From Achatina immaculata (lineage: Eukaryota; Mollusca; Gastropoda; Stylommatophora; Achatinidae): a stretch of DNA of 64,000 bases. Below, piece after piece: positions 52,525-63,589 of this stretch. The stretch covers positions 34,518,645-34,582,644 of the forward strand of contig CM019707.1 of the NCBI GenBank assembly GCA_009760885.1. The letters are read 5' to 3'. Each line of letters starts with the position of its first letter. The stretch's first letter is position 1. The notes beneath the pieces were generated by a model, which saw only the letters and a program-made list of their open reading frames with translations, did not search any database and was not told the origin of the DNA. The translations under genes were made by a program, and so were the position numbers.

Positions 52525-52720
52525 GTACCAGAACCGAACTTTATACCAAGACAGATGGAAAGATAACATAGAAGAGGATATAAAAGAAACTGATGTCACC
52601 AACTGGAGAGAGATTAGGAATAGAGAGGAATGGAGGCGAACTTTATCTGCAGCAATAAGCCCTAATAGTTTCCAACTCGCGCCAAGTCAAGATCTAACAA
52701 GTTTACAATGTAAAATGTAA
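52525..52720 (+). pseudogene. LINE C-terminus remnant
   Basis: The plus-strand frame reads RTLYQDRWKDNIEEDIKETD, VTNWREIRNREEWRRTLSAA, then ISPNSFQ and a stop. The RWKDxxEEDL...NWREI..REEWR pattern resembles the C-terminus of non-LTR retrotransposon proteins. Only about 60 codons remain and the family cannot be fixed. Confidence 0.45.
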
Positions 52721-52747
52721 GAATTGGGATAGTATGCAGGTAACTCC

Positions 52748-53020
52748 CTACTCTAGAGAGCGGAACAACTCCTTCACATCATCAGAGGAAGTTCCCTGCC
52801 TCAGTTTCTTGACCAGATCATTGTACTTCTCACATTTGAATAGATGCTGCTCCTCTATTCTTGTTTCGTACGGAACCGTAAGCTCAGTCATTATTAGTTC
52901 CTGTTTTTCTATGGAGTACACTACAATGTCCGGACTCATTCCTGTGTTCTTGCTGTCAGTCGGGTATTCTCTTCTTCCTGGTAGGTCCGCTATCACAACC
53001 CCCAGTCATTTCTGTCGTCT
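52748..53020 (-). pseudogene. Fragment with an ELTVPYE motif, probably transposon-derived
   Basis: The minus-strand 82-codon frame reads IADLPGRREYPTDSKN, SPDIVVYSIEKQELIMTELT, VPYETRIEEQHLFKCEKYND and LVKKLRQ. The layout (PDIV...ELTVPxExRIEExxxxKxxKY) is common in uncharacterised invertebrate retroelement-associated proteins, and the PD...E spacing is reminiscent of a restriction-like nuclease fold (inference, weak). A stop lies just upstream. It abuts the LINE remnant at 52525 in opposite orientation. Confidence 0.4.
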
Positions 53021-53240
53021 ATCAGTGATGGCAAGGGAAAGAATATTTCATGCGCCTAACAATGACATAATCGGAAGCTGCAGAGATCGCTCACGATTAC
53101 ACGATTATGTGTAGATCACCTGGGATATTCGCAGCAGCGCGTGTACACAGTGTGAGGTGCACTAACACTTCCAAAGTTCTACCAGGCATATGAGAGACAA
53201 AAATGTAACGAATTATAACATAGTAATGTGAACATTCATC

Positions 53241-53242
53241 TT

Positions 53243-53282
<40 letters not shown>
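53241..53282. repeat. CT dinucleotide microsatellite
   Basis: About 20 CT units with one CC interruption. Confidence 0.95.
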
Positions 53283-53291
<9 letters not shown>

Positions 53292-53448
53292 GAGTGCAAT
53301 AACAGTGCGACAGGCCATGCATGTTTGTTTCTAAAATGACTGACTTCACTCTTGTTTCAGTAATTATAACAATCAGTGATTTGACAATACGTAATTTAAC
53401 GCTAAACAGACGGTGCACAAGTTAGAAATTTGTAATTTCAATCACGGA

Positions 53449-53592
53449 CTTCCTCATCTTTCAAACAGCCTCATCTTTCTCATCTTTCAAACAGCCTCAC
53501 CTTCCTAATCTTTCAAACAGCCTCACCTTCCTCATCTTTCAATCAGCCTCATCTTTCTCATCTTTCAAACAGCCTTATCTTTAAGATAGCCT
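53449..53592. repeat. Degenerate minisatellite of CTCATCTTTCAAACAGC units
   Basis: CCTCATCTTTCTCATCTTTC and CTTTCAAACAGCCTCACCTT units, about 6 copies. Confidence 0.8.
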
Positions 53593-55187
53593 CACCCGAG
53601 TCTCTCTTTCGAGTTTTGAAGATTTAGAGATCCTATTTCCTCTTCTTGTGTGCCATACTGTCAGTTCTATCCATCTACCTTCTGATTCTCATGAAAGTCT
53701 TCAGGCATATTATAAGCATTTTCTTAGTAAGAAAGTGAGAATAGATAAACCTTTCTATTATCCTGTTTATATGGGCCTGAACTTTGTAAATTCTGTGTCC
53801 CGTATTATAAGATTCAGCCCAGACTTTAAAAATCTCTCCTTAATTTCTCGCCTCTTGATATCTCCCGTATCTTCCCGTTATTTTATTTTTTAACCTTTCT
53901 TTAACTTATCTCATCTTGACATGCGTATCTTATTCCCATTTTTAACCTCTCCTTTATTTTGGAATCCTTTATATTTTAACCTCTCCTTTATCTTAGTCTC
54001 CTTTATTTTTTAACGTCTCCGCTATATCCTGCGGAAACTTTCACCTTTAAGTATTACAATCACAGTTATCCCAATGAACGTTATTCACCAGATTTTAACC
54101 TTTGTCTAACACACGACAGTGGAACATCATGAGACAACGTACACTTCAGCTTGGATAATGCCTTATCTTTTATCTTTGTGAGGAGCGCAGCAACAGACGA
54201 GCCGGTGTCGTTTGTCGGGTACACGAGCTGAGTGTTGGGAGGATTTCAGGTATTAGGGCTTTTGCGCATCAAATGTGTGACCTGGGATTATCACATTCGG
54301 CAACGGAAACTGTAGAGCGCTGTACGGCTCCATGTTGGCAACCATCTACAATGAAATGAAGAGTGTTGCTTGTATTGTTTCTCTCTTTTCTGAACTGGTT
54401 CGTGGATATTTCATAATATCACAAGTCCCGCGGATATTTGTTTTTGCAATCAATATTTGACTGCATTTCTGATATGACTTATTGTGACAAGATGTTTGTT
54501 TTCCTTTTTTTCCAGCGATTTCTTTATTTTCACGGCAGGAAATATTGTTGTTGATTGTTCTTGCAGTGCAAGGATCGGGTTGGATGGAAACGTGGATTAA
54601 TGTGAACAGATTGAGTTATTTGAGTAGATTCGTTGCTTCCTGGCTGAATCCATGACCAGAGTTTGTTTGGACGGCACAACAGCCTGGTTTTCAGCACGCC
54701 ACAAGGAGACAGATTCAGATCCGCTGTCGCAGCGATGTGTACTTGCCGCGATGTACAGCCGTCCTTGCTTCCGACTTGTTGTATAACTGTCTAGTTCTTA
54801 TCCCACCTTGTGGAATGCTCAAATAATCCCCGCAGTCGAGGAAACATACTTTTACGAATCATGTATTTAAGATACGTATAGTTTAAAAGATATACTTTAC
54901 GAGTTACATATTGGCTGAGCCAGCAGGGACTCCGTATATCGGGCTGAAAGCGTGAGATCGATTCCCACCCGTCAGCCAGCGGTAAGGACAGGTATTTGGG
55001 GCACTGGTTGATGCAGATCACTTCAAAAGACAGAGATGTGCATGTGGGTGGAGGGGAGGGGGTGCTGTGGGTCATACAGTACTTCTGGTCGTGAGTAATC
55101 TACTTGGCGACTTTTGCTTTCGTACTTTCAGCCGTTGCAAGGTCTTCCTTGCAACTGTCCCAAGAATTTTTGTTCACGAGGCTGATA
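53593..55187. other. No supported gene
   Basis: TTTAACCTCTCCTTTAT-like decayed repeats at about 53880-54020. An 81-codon frame at 53648-53893 and a 94-codon frame at 54791-55075 (minus) show no recognised domain. GCAAGG-TCTT-CCTTGC near 55137 is a small palindrome. Confidence 0.4.
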
Positions 55188-55265
55188 GTGTGGTTTTGAT
55201 TGTGTAAACTGATAGTGTGGTTTTGATTGTGTAAACTGATAGTGTTGTTTTGATTGTGTAAAACA
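55188..55265. repeat. 26-bp repeat, 3 copies
   Basis: CTGATAGTGTGGTTTTGATT then GTGTAA. Confidence 0.9.
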
Positions 55266-55425
55266 GTCGGGTAAAACACATTCATGTGTACAGATTGAGT
55301 GGAGAGTATGATATCAGAGAGGCAATGTCGTACAGTTTACTGTAAGCTACATAGACCAGGTCTCCATGAGTCAAAATAGACGGAGTTATTTGTGCACGAA
55401 TATACAGGGTATATTTCCTGTACTT

Positions 55426-55790
55426 CTCTGCCAGCATGTCTAGACTTTTCTCTTGTTTACTTCTTGAAATAGTTTCTCTGTCAGCATGTCTAGACTTTTC
55501 TCTTGTTTACTTCTTGAAATAATTACTCTGTCAGCATGTCTAGTCTTTTCTCTTGTTTATCTAATGTAATAGTTTCTCTGATAGCATGTATAGTCTTTTC
55601 TCTTGTTTATCTAATGTAATAGTTTCTCTGATAGCATGTCTAGTTTTTTCTCTTGTTTATCTAATGTAATAGTTTCTCTGCCCGCATTTCTCATCTTTCT
55701 CTTGTTTATCTAATGTAATAGTTTCTCTGCCAACATTTCTAGTCCCTTCCACTGTTTAGTAAATGTAATAGTTTCTCTGTACCCTTCCAT
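55426..55790. repeat. 50-bp minisatellite, ~7 copies
   Basis: AGTTTCTCTGTCAGCATGTC, TAGACTTTTCTCTTGTTTAC, TTCTTGAAAT; later copies have TTATCTAATGTAAT. Confidence 0.9.
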
Positions 55791-56370
55791 TCTTCAAGAC
55801 CCATCATGTATGTCTGTTTCAAACGACCAGCTTTACATGTCCCTCTGGACTAAATCTTTGAAGGGAAGTTTTAACATCTACATCAAATGCTGTCAAAATG
55901 ACATCGGAAAAAAAAACAATTATCGGCCCCGAAAATATTGCCGGCTATCATCTGAGTGGGACAAATATTTTCCAAAGTGGGACGGTCTAGTTATATTTGG
56001 CTTTGGTTAGCACCTCCGTTCTATGCAATTACCAGGTCACGTCTTGTCATATGTCGTCAACTTCAGCCATTGTTCTGTAATATATATATTTTTTTGTCAA
56101 CTGGTAGCTCGCAGGCTGTCTTCCTGTTCGACAATCAATACTGCCTGGTGTATGTGTTGTGCATACTCTGTATGTACATATTAATGGGTGTTGGATTATG
56201 GCAACTCTAAACAGTTTGTTGTGAATCTGCCAGTAATGAAAAAGTTAACACTGCACAGAGCCTCAAAATGGAGGGCATCATCTTCATGAACTCAATAAGC
56301 TCGGCAGAAGTTGTTTAAAAGAGGGAGAAATGCCGCTGATTTTAGTTGAAATTAGAAAGTTATAGACAAG
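55791..56370. other. No recognisable gene
   Basis: Unassigned sequence; the frames at 55810-56210 carry no known domain. Confidence 0.4.
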
Positions 56371-56665
56371 TCAAGTCTTGTCTTGTCTTGTCTTGTCTTC
56401 TGCTGAGCTGGTGTTCTTTGCAGCCGACGGTGTGAAGGTTGAGACAGCATGGTGTCGGTTTGGGAGCGGGTTATGGCAGCTAATTCTTTTCAGTCTCTGA
56501 GTGAAGCTTAAAAAAAGGGATGTGCAATACTTCTTTAGCAGACTCCACCACCACGAGGACTTTGCCGATTCCTGCCCCGATAGCCAGGCTAGGAATGTTA
56601 GTGAGGGTACCAATGGTGAGGTGAGACAGGGTCTTGATTAGCTATAGTGGGCAAACCCTGAAGCT
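56371..56665 (-). mobile_element. Unclassified interspersed repeat D, copy 3
   Basis: Reverse complement of the repeats at 17833 and 18823, starting (plus strand) with a CTTGTCTTGTCTTGTCTTGT tail and ending near GGGTTTGCCCACTATAGC on the minus strand. It shares CAATACTTCTTTAGCAGACT and CACCACCACGAGGACTTTG. The pentanucleotide tail lies at the element's 3' end in all three copies. Confidence 0.7.
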
Positions 56666-56882
56666 AGCATGTCAGCTATGTGTGGTTGACTGATAAATCG
56701 GATGGCGTCTTTGCCCCCAGTTGCAAACATAAAATGGTTCAAAACTTCTGTTACATTGAAATTCCTCGTTATTTTCTTGCATGATTCGGCTACACGATGA
56801 AAAAAAAAAAGCATAAAGTTTGGGGGGGGGGGGGAAGAAGTGGATGTTTTTGTCTGTATAAACATTTGTCAATATATCCATA
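56666..56882. other. Spacer with a G tract
   Basis: G homopolymer at about 56821-56834. Nothing else was seen. Confidence 0.5.
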
Positions 56883-57180
56883 CTACAAGAACTTAATATT
56901 GAAGAAGGCTGGCTAGTAAAGAGGATTAAAGAGAGAAAACTTAAATATTTTGGACACATTAAACGTCATGATAATCTAGAGAAGACCGTATTTGAAGGAT
57001 ACATAATGGAAAAAAAGAGAGGAAGACCAAGGCGACGATGGCTGCAAGACATCGTTGATAATCTGCAAATGGATGCATCAGCAGCAGGGCATCTTGCTTA
57101 CAACCGAAAGGCCTATAGGAGAACTGTTAGGGAGGCAAAGTCCCGCAAGGAACATGCAAATGACTGACTGACTGAACTGA
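56883..57180 (+). pseudogene. LINE family C C-terminus, open frame, 5'-truncated
   Basis: The plus-strand frame from 56883 is open for 94 codons without an ATG start: LQELNIEEGWLVKRIKERKL, KYFGHIKRHDNLEKTVFEGY, IMEKKRGRPRRRWLQDIVDN, LQMDASAAGHLAYNRKAYRR, TVREAKSRKEHAND, stop at 57165-57167. A TGAC/TGACTGAA tetranucleotide tail follows (57162-57177). The lack of stops suggests this copy is younger than the one at 8301. It is too 5'-truncated to be active. Confidence 0.88.
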
Positions 57181-58194
57181 ATTACATTTGTCAGTCATCG
57201 CACGGATGCCACTGTACTATATGAACACAGAACAGGTGCGATCGAGTTGTGTTGTTGGAGATCTACCTGTAAATACTGACATGAAGTTCCTGGCTGCCCA
57301 TGTCGTGGAGATGGTCTTGGAATATAAATATCCACCAGGACGGGGGAGTAGATTATAGTAGCTGGACCGCTTATTTTGGAGGCGACCTAAGAAGCTCCAC
57401 CATCTTTATAGAACATGTTATGGGATTCCTTGCGTAGCCGGGATATAGGACTACATGCAGAAATGTGTGCCGGGCTTTGGCGTAGAAACTGTAACAATGT
57501 TGTCGCTGGCGTGGTGATGGCGGACATATTTCAGCTTGAAACTCTTCGTAAACCCAGCAGACAACTAAGACCCAGTAGCTACGTAGACAATGTAAGAAAA
57601 CAATTCTAGACCGCCTTCTAGCACGTCTAAAACTAGACAACAGAACAAGAAAATCAACGAGGAGAAAAAAAGAAGAAACAAATGCCAAGAGCAAAAGGAA
57701 AAAAAAAAAGCAAAGAAGACGTTGTGAAAAAAATGAAAGCAAACTGACCACTAGTTGAAGACTTATGCTCTCTGTACAGCTGAAAGTAAACTCAGTCAGC
57801 AGTAAACGTCAATCTTCAACCTATACGATATCTGGCATGATTGTAAACGTAAACCAGATTTACTAAACAGTTGTTCATACTTTAGGAGCTTTTGTTGTAT
57901 GTGAGTGTGCAACAGGACCCTGCAGCGAATGTGTATGTTAATTTTGTGTAAACTTAAAAAAACGAAAAATTACAAGCAGACAAAGATTTGTTGTTGTTCT
58001 AGGAGATTTCCTCGAATGCACATATCCCCCTCCCCCATAATCCTCTCTTTCCCTTGAAGCCACTTATGTTTCTTATGTGATTCTTTTCTGTGCTTCTCTT
58101 GAGACAAGATAAGATGACAGTAATATTTTATCCTGAGCGTGAGAGATGGATAAACCGGATTTTTAAAAAAAAATGTACACACGGAGATGAAACA
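57181..58194. other. No supported gene
   Basis: A/G-rich stretch at 57640-57740, unassigned. The frame at 57371-57751 (minus) has no recognised domain. Confidence 0.4.
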
Positions 58195-58580
58195 GAACAT
58201 TTTGATTACACTGACGGAAAGATATTGTTTACAGTCAATCACTGATTTAAGGATTTTGTTTACATTTAAACATTGATGGAAGATTTTGTTTGTAGTTAGA
58301 CACTGATGAAGGATTTTGTTAAAAAAATGATGGTAAGGATATTGTTTACGATTATACACTGATGGAAGGATTATGCTTATAGCTGAACACTGACGGAAGG
58401 ATTTTGTTTACAGTCAATCACTGATTGAAGGATTCTGTTTACATTTAAACATTGATGGAAGATTTTTTTTAGTTATACACTGACGGAAGGATTTTGTTTA
58501 CGGTTATACACTGATGGAAAGGATTATGCTTATAGCTGAACACTGACGGAAGGATTTTGTTTACAGCTAACCACAGAAAG
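58195..58580. repeat. ~29-bp minisatellite, ~13 copies, degenerate
   Basis: Unit ACACTGATGGAAGGATTTTG then TTTACAGTT. A block of about five units (58220-58400) is repeated at 58400-58570, showing higher-order duplication. Confidence 0.88.
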
Positions 58581-58611
58581 GAATCTGTTTACACTGAAAG
58601 GCGGCTTTGTA

Positions 58612-58765
58612 ACATCCTTGTTCCCATGCCACTGAGGCATGTTGAGGATACGGTGTTAGGCCCGTATTTTCCAAGACCTTCGGCACATGAAAGTCTGATG
58701 TGGTCAGTATCACGCCTGGCTGCTTTAACCTTCCCAGATTCCTCTGGTACCTTTTTTTTTTTAAA
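58612..58765 (-). mobile_element. tRNA-headed SINE, 5'-truncated
   Basis: Minus-strand copy of the core and 3' end: GGTGTTAGGCCCGTATTTTC, CTTCGGCACATGAAAGTCTG, TGGTCAGTATCACGCCTGGC, CAGATTCCTCTGGTACC. It ends in a T tract (58750-58760), so the tRNA head is lost. Confidence 0.82.
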
Positions 58766-58819
58766 GGAAGCAGGATACAAGTAATTACATTATTATACGC
58801 TAGAGAGAACATCACAAGT

Positions 58820-59022
58820 TTTCATCCTTGCTTTAGATGTCAGTCTACCAAAAATAGCACTGAGATGGACACCACAGGGGAACAGAAGTAAGGAGAAGAA
58901 CAACAGAGAGGATGTTGAGCAATAGAGGGCTCACCTGGGCAAGAGCAGAAAAAAAGGCGAAGGACAGGCATTTGTGGAAAACCCTTGCGGAAGCCCCATG
59001 TACCCTGTGCACTTGAGGTTCA
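58820..59022 (+). pseudogene. RTE-like LINE 3' end, same family as 2773-3092
   Basis: Shares GAGATGG, ACAGGGGAACAG, AGAACAACAG, GAGGATGTTGAGCAATAGAG and GGAAAACCCTTGCGGAAG with 2925-3070. It decodes to RRTTERMLSNRGLTWARAEK then DRHLWKTLAEAPCTLCT. As in the other copy, the 3' end runs into an AG run (59023-59040), so the tail type is conserved. Confidence 0.75.
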
Positions 59023-59040
59023 GAGAGAGAGAGAGAGAGA
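59023..59040. repeat. Short GA run at LINE 3' end
   Basis: Nine AG units, compared with the ~400-bp array at the sister copy (3093-3492). Confidence 0.9.
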
Positions 59041-59489
59041 TGTCACTAGAAGAGAAAACCAGCGAAGAACCTGAAAGAGATAAGAATATATTAGAGAAAT
59101 TTAATGACTGAATCTGACAAAGTTGTCTTGCTGTGTACAAGAAGATGATGAATATTTTTCAACCATGATTCTTTTAATGAATGCTTTGATTGTACTGATT
59201 ATGTTGTAGATCTTGTGGATATTGTTGTCTATTTTGAAAAAAGAGGATTCAATTTCTTCGAGAACGGTTCCTGGGGTAGTTCCACTTCCACGCCAGCGCT
59301 GGTTTTTCACGGGGGAAACTTGAGATCAGTTTTTGTTTGTTTGTTGTTTGTTTGTTTGTTTGTTGCTGTTTCTGCTCTTTTTCCGATTTCTTTTTTCTGA
59401 CTCTGAGTCATAAATTAAGATATCCCGCAACATTTGCTTTAAATCTATCTTCTTCTTCAGAAAGTTCTCTCGCCACAAGAAAAAGCTTA
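59041..59489. other. No recognisable gene; GTTT run
   Basis: TTTGTTTGTTTGTTTG-type run at 59334-59365. Confidence 0.5.
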
Positions 59490-59860
59490 AGATATACCCG
59501 CGCCAGTTTAGAAAATCTTATTAGTGATGTGTATCTGCGTCAGTTTAGGAAATCTTATTAGTGATGTGTATCTGCGTCAGTTTAGAAAATCTTATTAGTG
59601 ATGTGTATCTGCGTCAGTTTAGGAAATCTTATTAGTGATGTGTATCTGCGTCAGTTTAGGAAATCTTATTAGTGATGTGTATCTGCGTCAGTTTAGAAAA
59701 TCTTATTAGTGATATGTATCTCCGGCAATTTAGGAAATCTTAGTGATATGTATCTGCGTCAGTTTAGGAAATCTTATTAGTGATATGTATCTGCGTCAGT
59801 TTAGGAAATCTTAGTGATATGTATCTGCGTCAGTTTAGGAAATCTTATTAGTGATATGCC
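59490..59860. repeat. 37-bp minisatellite, ~10 copies
   Basis: Unit TGTATCTGCGTCAGTTTAGG then AAATCTTATTAGTGATG. Two units lack the ATTAG, giving shorter periods. Confidence 0.93.
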
Positions 59861-59883
59861 CCGTGTTTGAGGATCTTCACTCT

Positions 59884-59950
59884 AACAGTTGTGATAATCA
59901 CACAGTTGTGATAATCACACAGTTGTGATAATCACACAGTTGTGATAATG
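59884..59950. repeat. 17-bp palindromic repeat, ~4 copies
   Basis: Unit AGTTGTGATAATCACAC; each unit contains the 11-bp palindrome GTGATAATCAC. Confidence 0.92.
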
Positions 59951-60529
59951 GGATATTTTATGTAGATCTCCAGATAAAATATTCCCCCGGAGACCAGACA
60001 GTAACGTTGACAATCATCTTCAGTGACCTTATTTTTTCCCACTTCCTCTGTCTTGTCCTCGACCTACCTGTGTAGGTGGTCTCCTCTTTATTAAAAAAAA
60101 AAAAAGAAGTCAGGAGTCTCAGATTTCGGGCTCAACGCAAACAGTGTTTGGGTCTCCGTGTTCTTGGAGGGAAGAGTAAACACTGGGAGATAACACAGTC
60201 TAGAGCGACACCTAACTTCTGTCTGTCCTTGTTCTGCTGGCTCACAATAAACGCCTGGCTCTGGTTTCTGTGATCTGGAAGGGCCTCGACTTTTCAGTTT
60301 TGTATATGAAGATTCGGCTTACAAAAAAAAAAACAACAAAAATAAAGGTAGTATCATCATCATCATCATCATAATGAGAACCCTTCGTTATTATGCTGTC
60401 AGCGTTTGGTCAAAGAATCTTATGTAAGCAGAATTGTGGGCACAAGAAACTATGAAAGTTCTATTTTGTCAAAAATCTGCGACAGAGAAGAGGGGAGACA
60501 GGGAGAGAGGTCATGGTTGAGAATTTCAA
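59951..60529. other. No supported gene; short ATC run
   Basis: A runs at 60091-60104 and 60320-60333, an ATC run at 60354-60371. Unassigned otherwise. Confidence 0.4.
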
Positions 60530-60790
60530 CTCCTTTACCTTTTTTATGTGCTTTCTCTCTTTCTTCCTCCTTTACCTTTTTATGTGCTTTCTCTCTTTCT
60601 TCCTCCTTTACCTTTTTATGTGCTTTCTCTCTTTCTTCCTCCTTTACCTTTTTATGTGCTTTCTCTCTTTCTTCCTCCTTTACCTTTTTATGTGCTTTCT
60701 CTCTTTCTTCCTCCTTTACCTTTTTATGTGCTTTCTCTCTTTCTTCCTCCTTTACCTTTTTATGTGCTTTCTCTCTTTCTTCCTCCTTAC
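60530..60790. repeat. 36-bp minisatellite, 7 copies
   Basis: Unit CTCCTTTACCTTTTTATGTG then CTTTCTCTCTTTCTTC is practically identical in every copy. Frames are open on both strands over more than 100 codons (minus strand 12-residue KEEEREKAHKKV). A C tract and CA run follow at 60790-60826. Confidence 0.95.
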
Positions 60791-60826
60791 CCCCCCCCCA
60801 AAAAAAACAACAACACACACACACAC

Positions 60827-61487
60827 TGTTCTTCTATTTGTTTCCATGGTGATACGCAGTTCAGCTCATAACGTGTTTTAACACTGTATGTGCTGGTATC
60901 TGTGTTTCAGATAAGTGAAATGTACATACTGTTTATAAGATACGCAGGAGATTTTTTTGTAAAAAGAGATCAATATTCCTTGAACACGAGGAAACCGCAA
61001 GCCATAGTATGTTTCTATACACCAAAAAAAAATGTGCAACACATCCTACTCCAAAACTTCAACTATGAAACGCAGAGATGTGCACCTTCGGTCCTAGAGA
61101 AACACAGAGGGGCGCACCTACTGGCCCAGTGAGGCCGCCAAGAAACTAGGCTCTGCTGTTTCACACGGGAAAGTACCAAATGAAAAAGAAAAAAAAACCC
61201 ACAAAATTAGTTTATCCAAAATGCAAAAACTGCGTAGGAAGAAAAGGAAAATATATCTACACTCCAGATACTGTAACAGAATGTAGAAAGAAACTGTTCT
61301 ATCATTGTAAAGAGTCATTGCAGACCGCGCTGTGAAGACGAGTGTGTGTAGTTCAGTCTTTCAGTCAGTCAGACTGAGTTGTTTAGTTCCTTACTCTGGA
61401 GTCCAGTCTGTTTCTTGTATAGGATGTCCAATCTTTTTTTGCAAGATTCCAAGAATGTTTCTTGTTTCTTCTGATATGAAGGTACAA
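60827..61487. other. No recognisable gene
   Basis: Unassigned sequence with A runs near 61024 and 61187. Confidence 0.4.
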
Positions 61488-61768
61488 ACCCCAGTTGTCA
61501 CGCCATTAAGGCATGTTCGGGGTACAGGAGTTAGGCCTGTATTTACCGCGACCTTAGGCACGTGAAAGTCTGATGTGGTCAGTATCACGCCTGGCCACAT
61601 TTACCTCCCAGATTTCTCTGGTACCCGTTTTTAGAGTCTGGGTGGACCCCGGGGTCCCTTTTTTTTGAGGGGGGGGGGGGGAAGAGTGAAAAAAATCTTG
61701 CTGCGGGGACTGAACCCGGTACCACTGGATTAGTAAACCAACCAACCACTCGTCTAACCAGGCCCCCC
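61488..61768 (-). mobile_element. Full-length tRNA-headed SINE, second such copy
   Basis: On the minus strand the head reads GGGGCCTGGTTAGACGAGTG then GTTGG (a weak A box), with GGTACCGGGTTCAGTCCCC as a B-box relic. The core and 3' end match the copy at 35686: CTGATGTGGTCAGTATCACG, GGAGTTAGGCCTGTATTTAC and CGCCATTAAGGCATG on the plus strand. A T/G homopolymer pair at 61661-61681 sits in the linker. Confidence 0.85.
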
Positions 61769-62644
61769 ATTTTCGTATTGTTATGAGATTTCCTTACTTT
61801 CTGTTTTCCAAAGACGTCCGCAAAAGTTCGCTCAGTGGTGGACCCTTCACAGAATGCGACCGTGCTGCCATTTTTGCTTTCTCTCCTCTTCCGTGTCAGC
61901 GTTCAGTGCAGAACTGGAATGATGCACTCCTAGTATAATGTGGACAACAGAATCCGTGCTGCCGTAAGTGTTGTCATCTGCAGTGCTGTCTGGAGGATAG
62001 AGTGCTGTCTCTTCAGTTATGTCGTCATTTCGCTGGAAACCACTAACGCCCACTTATTTTATATGTAGTTCTTCTTTTTCCCTTTCTTTAATGGTCCCTT
62101 TTTCCTTATCAGAATGTTGGAAGTATATCCTGCCTGCATCGGACCGTAGTTGCACTGACGTATCATGTGATAAGTCAGGAGTGCGTCATATTCCGTGATA
62201 TCAGAGCCACACTCTAAGCAAACATTCACAGTGGGTTTAGGCAACCAAAGTTGCTGGTGGTTTAGTTTTTATACCCTCTGGGCCCAGCCCTCCTGTGCCA
62301 ACAAAAGATAATGCTTGACTGCGTAAAGTGTCTGTTTACCAACTCTCTCTTTCCATCCTTCGTTACTGTTCAACTGTGGTATTTACCGTTTCATACTGAA
62401 TTCTGGCTAGCGACTCTTCTTTCTCTCTGTCATAAAAAAGGCATTTCTTGTGTGTTTGGGTTTCCATAACATTTACATACAGTGTCTTCTCGGAGGGCAA
62501 TTTGTCAGGGTGTGTCGATATCCAGCCACCCCCCCCCTCTCTCAACCATACACACATAAGTAGGACATGTCATACATCTGGTTTCATATAATGAGATTTT
62601 TACATGTTATTTCGTGCCCTATTGTTTATGAGATACGTTGTCAT

Positions 62645-62646
<2 letters not shown>
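61769..62646. other. No supported gene
   Basis: Several 60-70 codon minus-strand frames, no recognised domain. C run at about 62530. Confidence 0.4.

Positions 62647-62739
<93 letters not shown>
62647..62739. repeat. TATC tetranucleotide microsatellite, ~23 copies
   Basis: Uninterrupted ATCT/TATC units, same motif as 9034-9174. Confidence 0.97.
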
Positions 62740-63069
62740 GTGTGGTTTTAAAACTGTATTCGTGAAGTACCATCTTCACCTGGACAGAATCGTGTTTTAC
62801 CTGTGACTGTGTCTTTGAAGTCAACAAAATGAGCTCGCGCTAGCAAAGACCTGCATCACCTACATATCCTTCACCTGTTCTAATTGAAGCCATTTTCTAA
62901 CCGCAAACGTTGAGCTGTGTTTTGCAGTCACAGTTTTCTTCAAACCTCCCGTCAATTACATTTACACAATAACTTCCACGCAGACAAGACAGTTGTTTCA
63001 TAACAATACAGGAAAGGATTAAAGTTATAACAGCTTTTACACAACAAAGCGGATTATTATAAAACCTAC
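62740..63069. other. No recognisable gene
   Basis: Unassigned. Confidence 0.4.
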
Positions 63070-63330
63070 ATCGATCCGGGTGTCTGAGTGGCGAAGTTTT
63101 TAGTGCACTGGTCTCTCGTGGCGAAGGTCGGGGGTTCGAATCCGGCCGGAGACACCCGAGTCACCCAGCTGTAGAAATGGGTACCCGATTTCTTCTGGAA
63201 AGTCAAGGCGGCCAGGCGTGATACTGACCATATCACCCTTTAGTGTGCTGACAGGTCAAGGAAAATATGGGCACTAACACCATATCCCTATGTGGCCTCT
63301 AAGGCATGAAAGGATTACTTTTACCTTTAC
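63070..63330 (+). mobile_element. tRNA-headed SINE with intact pol III boxes
   Basis: The best-preserved copy. The head begins CCGGGTGTCTGAGTGGCG (A-box-like TGTCTGAGTGG) and the B box GGGGGTTCGAATCCGG is canonical. GGGTGTC near 63078 can pair with GACACCC near 63151, an acceptor-stem-like match. The linker GTCACCCAGCTGTAGAAATG and GGGTACCCGATTTCTTCTGG follow, then the core GGCGTGATACTGACCATATC, AGGTCAAGGAAAATATGGGC and CCCTATGTGGCCTCTAAGGC, and an ACTTTTACCTTTAC tail. The head differs from the two other full-length copies, so at least two subfamilies are present. Confidence 0.88.
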
Positions 63331-63589
63331 ATCGATCCAGCTTCTAGGCATCATAACTGCTCAAGACCTTCTCTACATCCACGTCCTGCGCTGTTGTTGG
63401 CGGGACATCATAATGCTGCGATCCTAGTGGTGGAGACTTACATTCTTTCATGAAATTAAAGACGCAATGACCCACACTCCCTATCCGACTCGCTGCGTGC
63501 TTACAAAATCCTGGCCCAACAAGATCGCAGTAACTGCACCACCGGGTGCACCAATAACTATTTCTAATAATCAGTGCTTGTAAGCGAAT
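63331..63589. other. No recognisable gene
   Basis: Unassigned spacer. Confidence 0.4.

Noticed and set aside
63070..63155. Genuine tRNA gene
   Set aside because: A and B boxes and acceptor-like arms are present, but the T and D arms pair poorly and the sequence continues into the shared SINE body. It is a SINE head.
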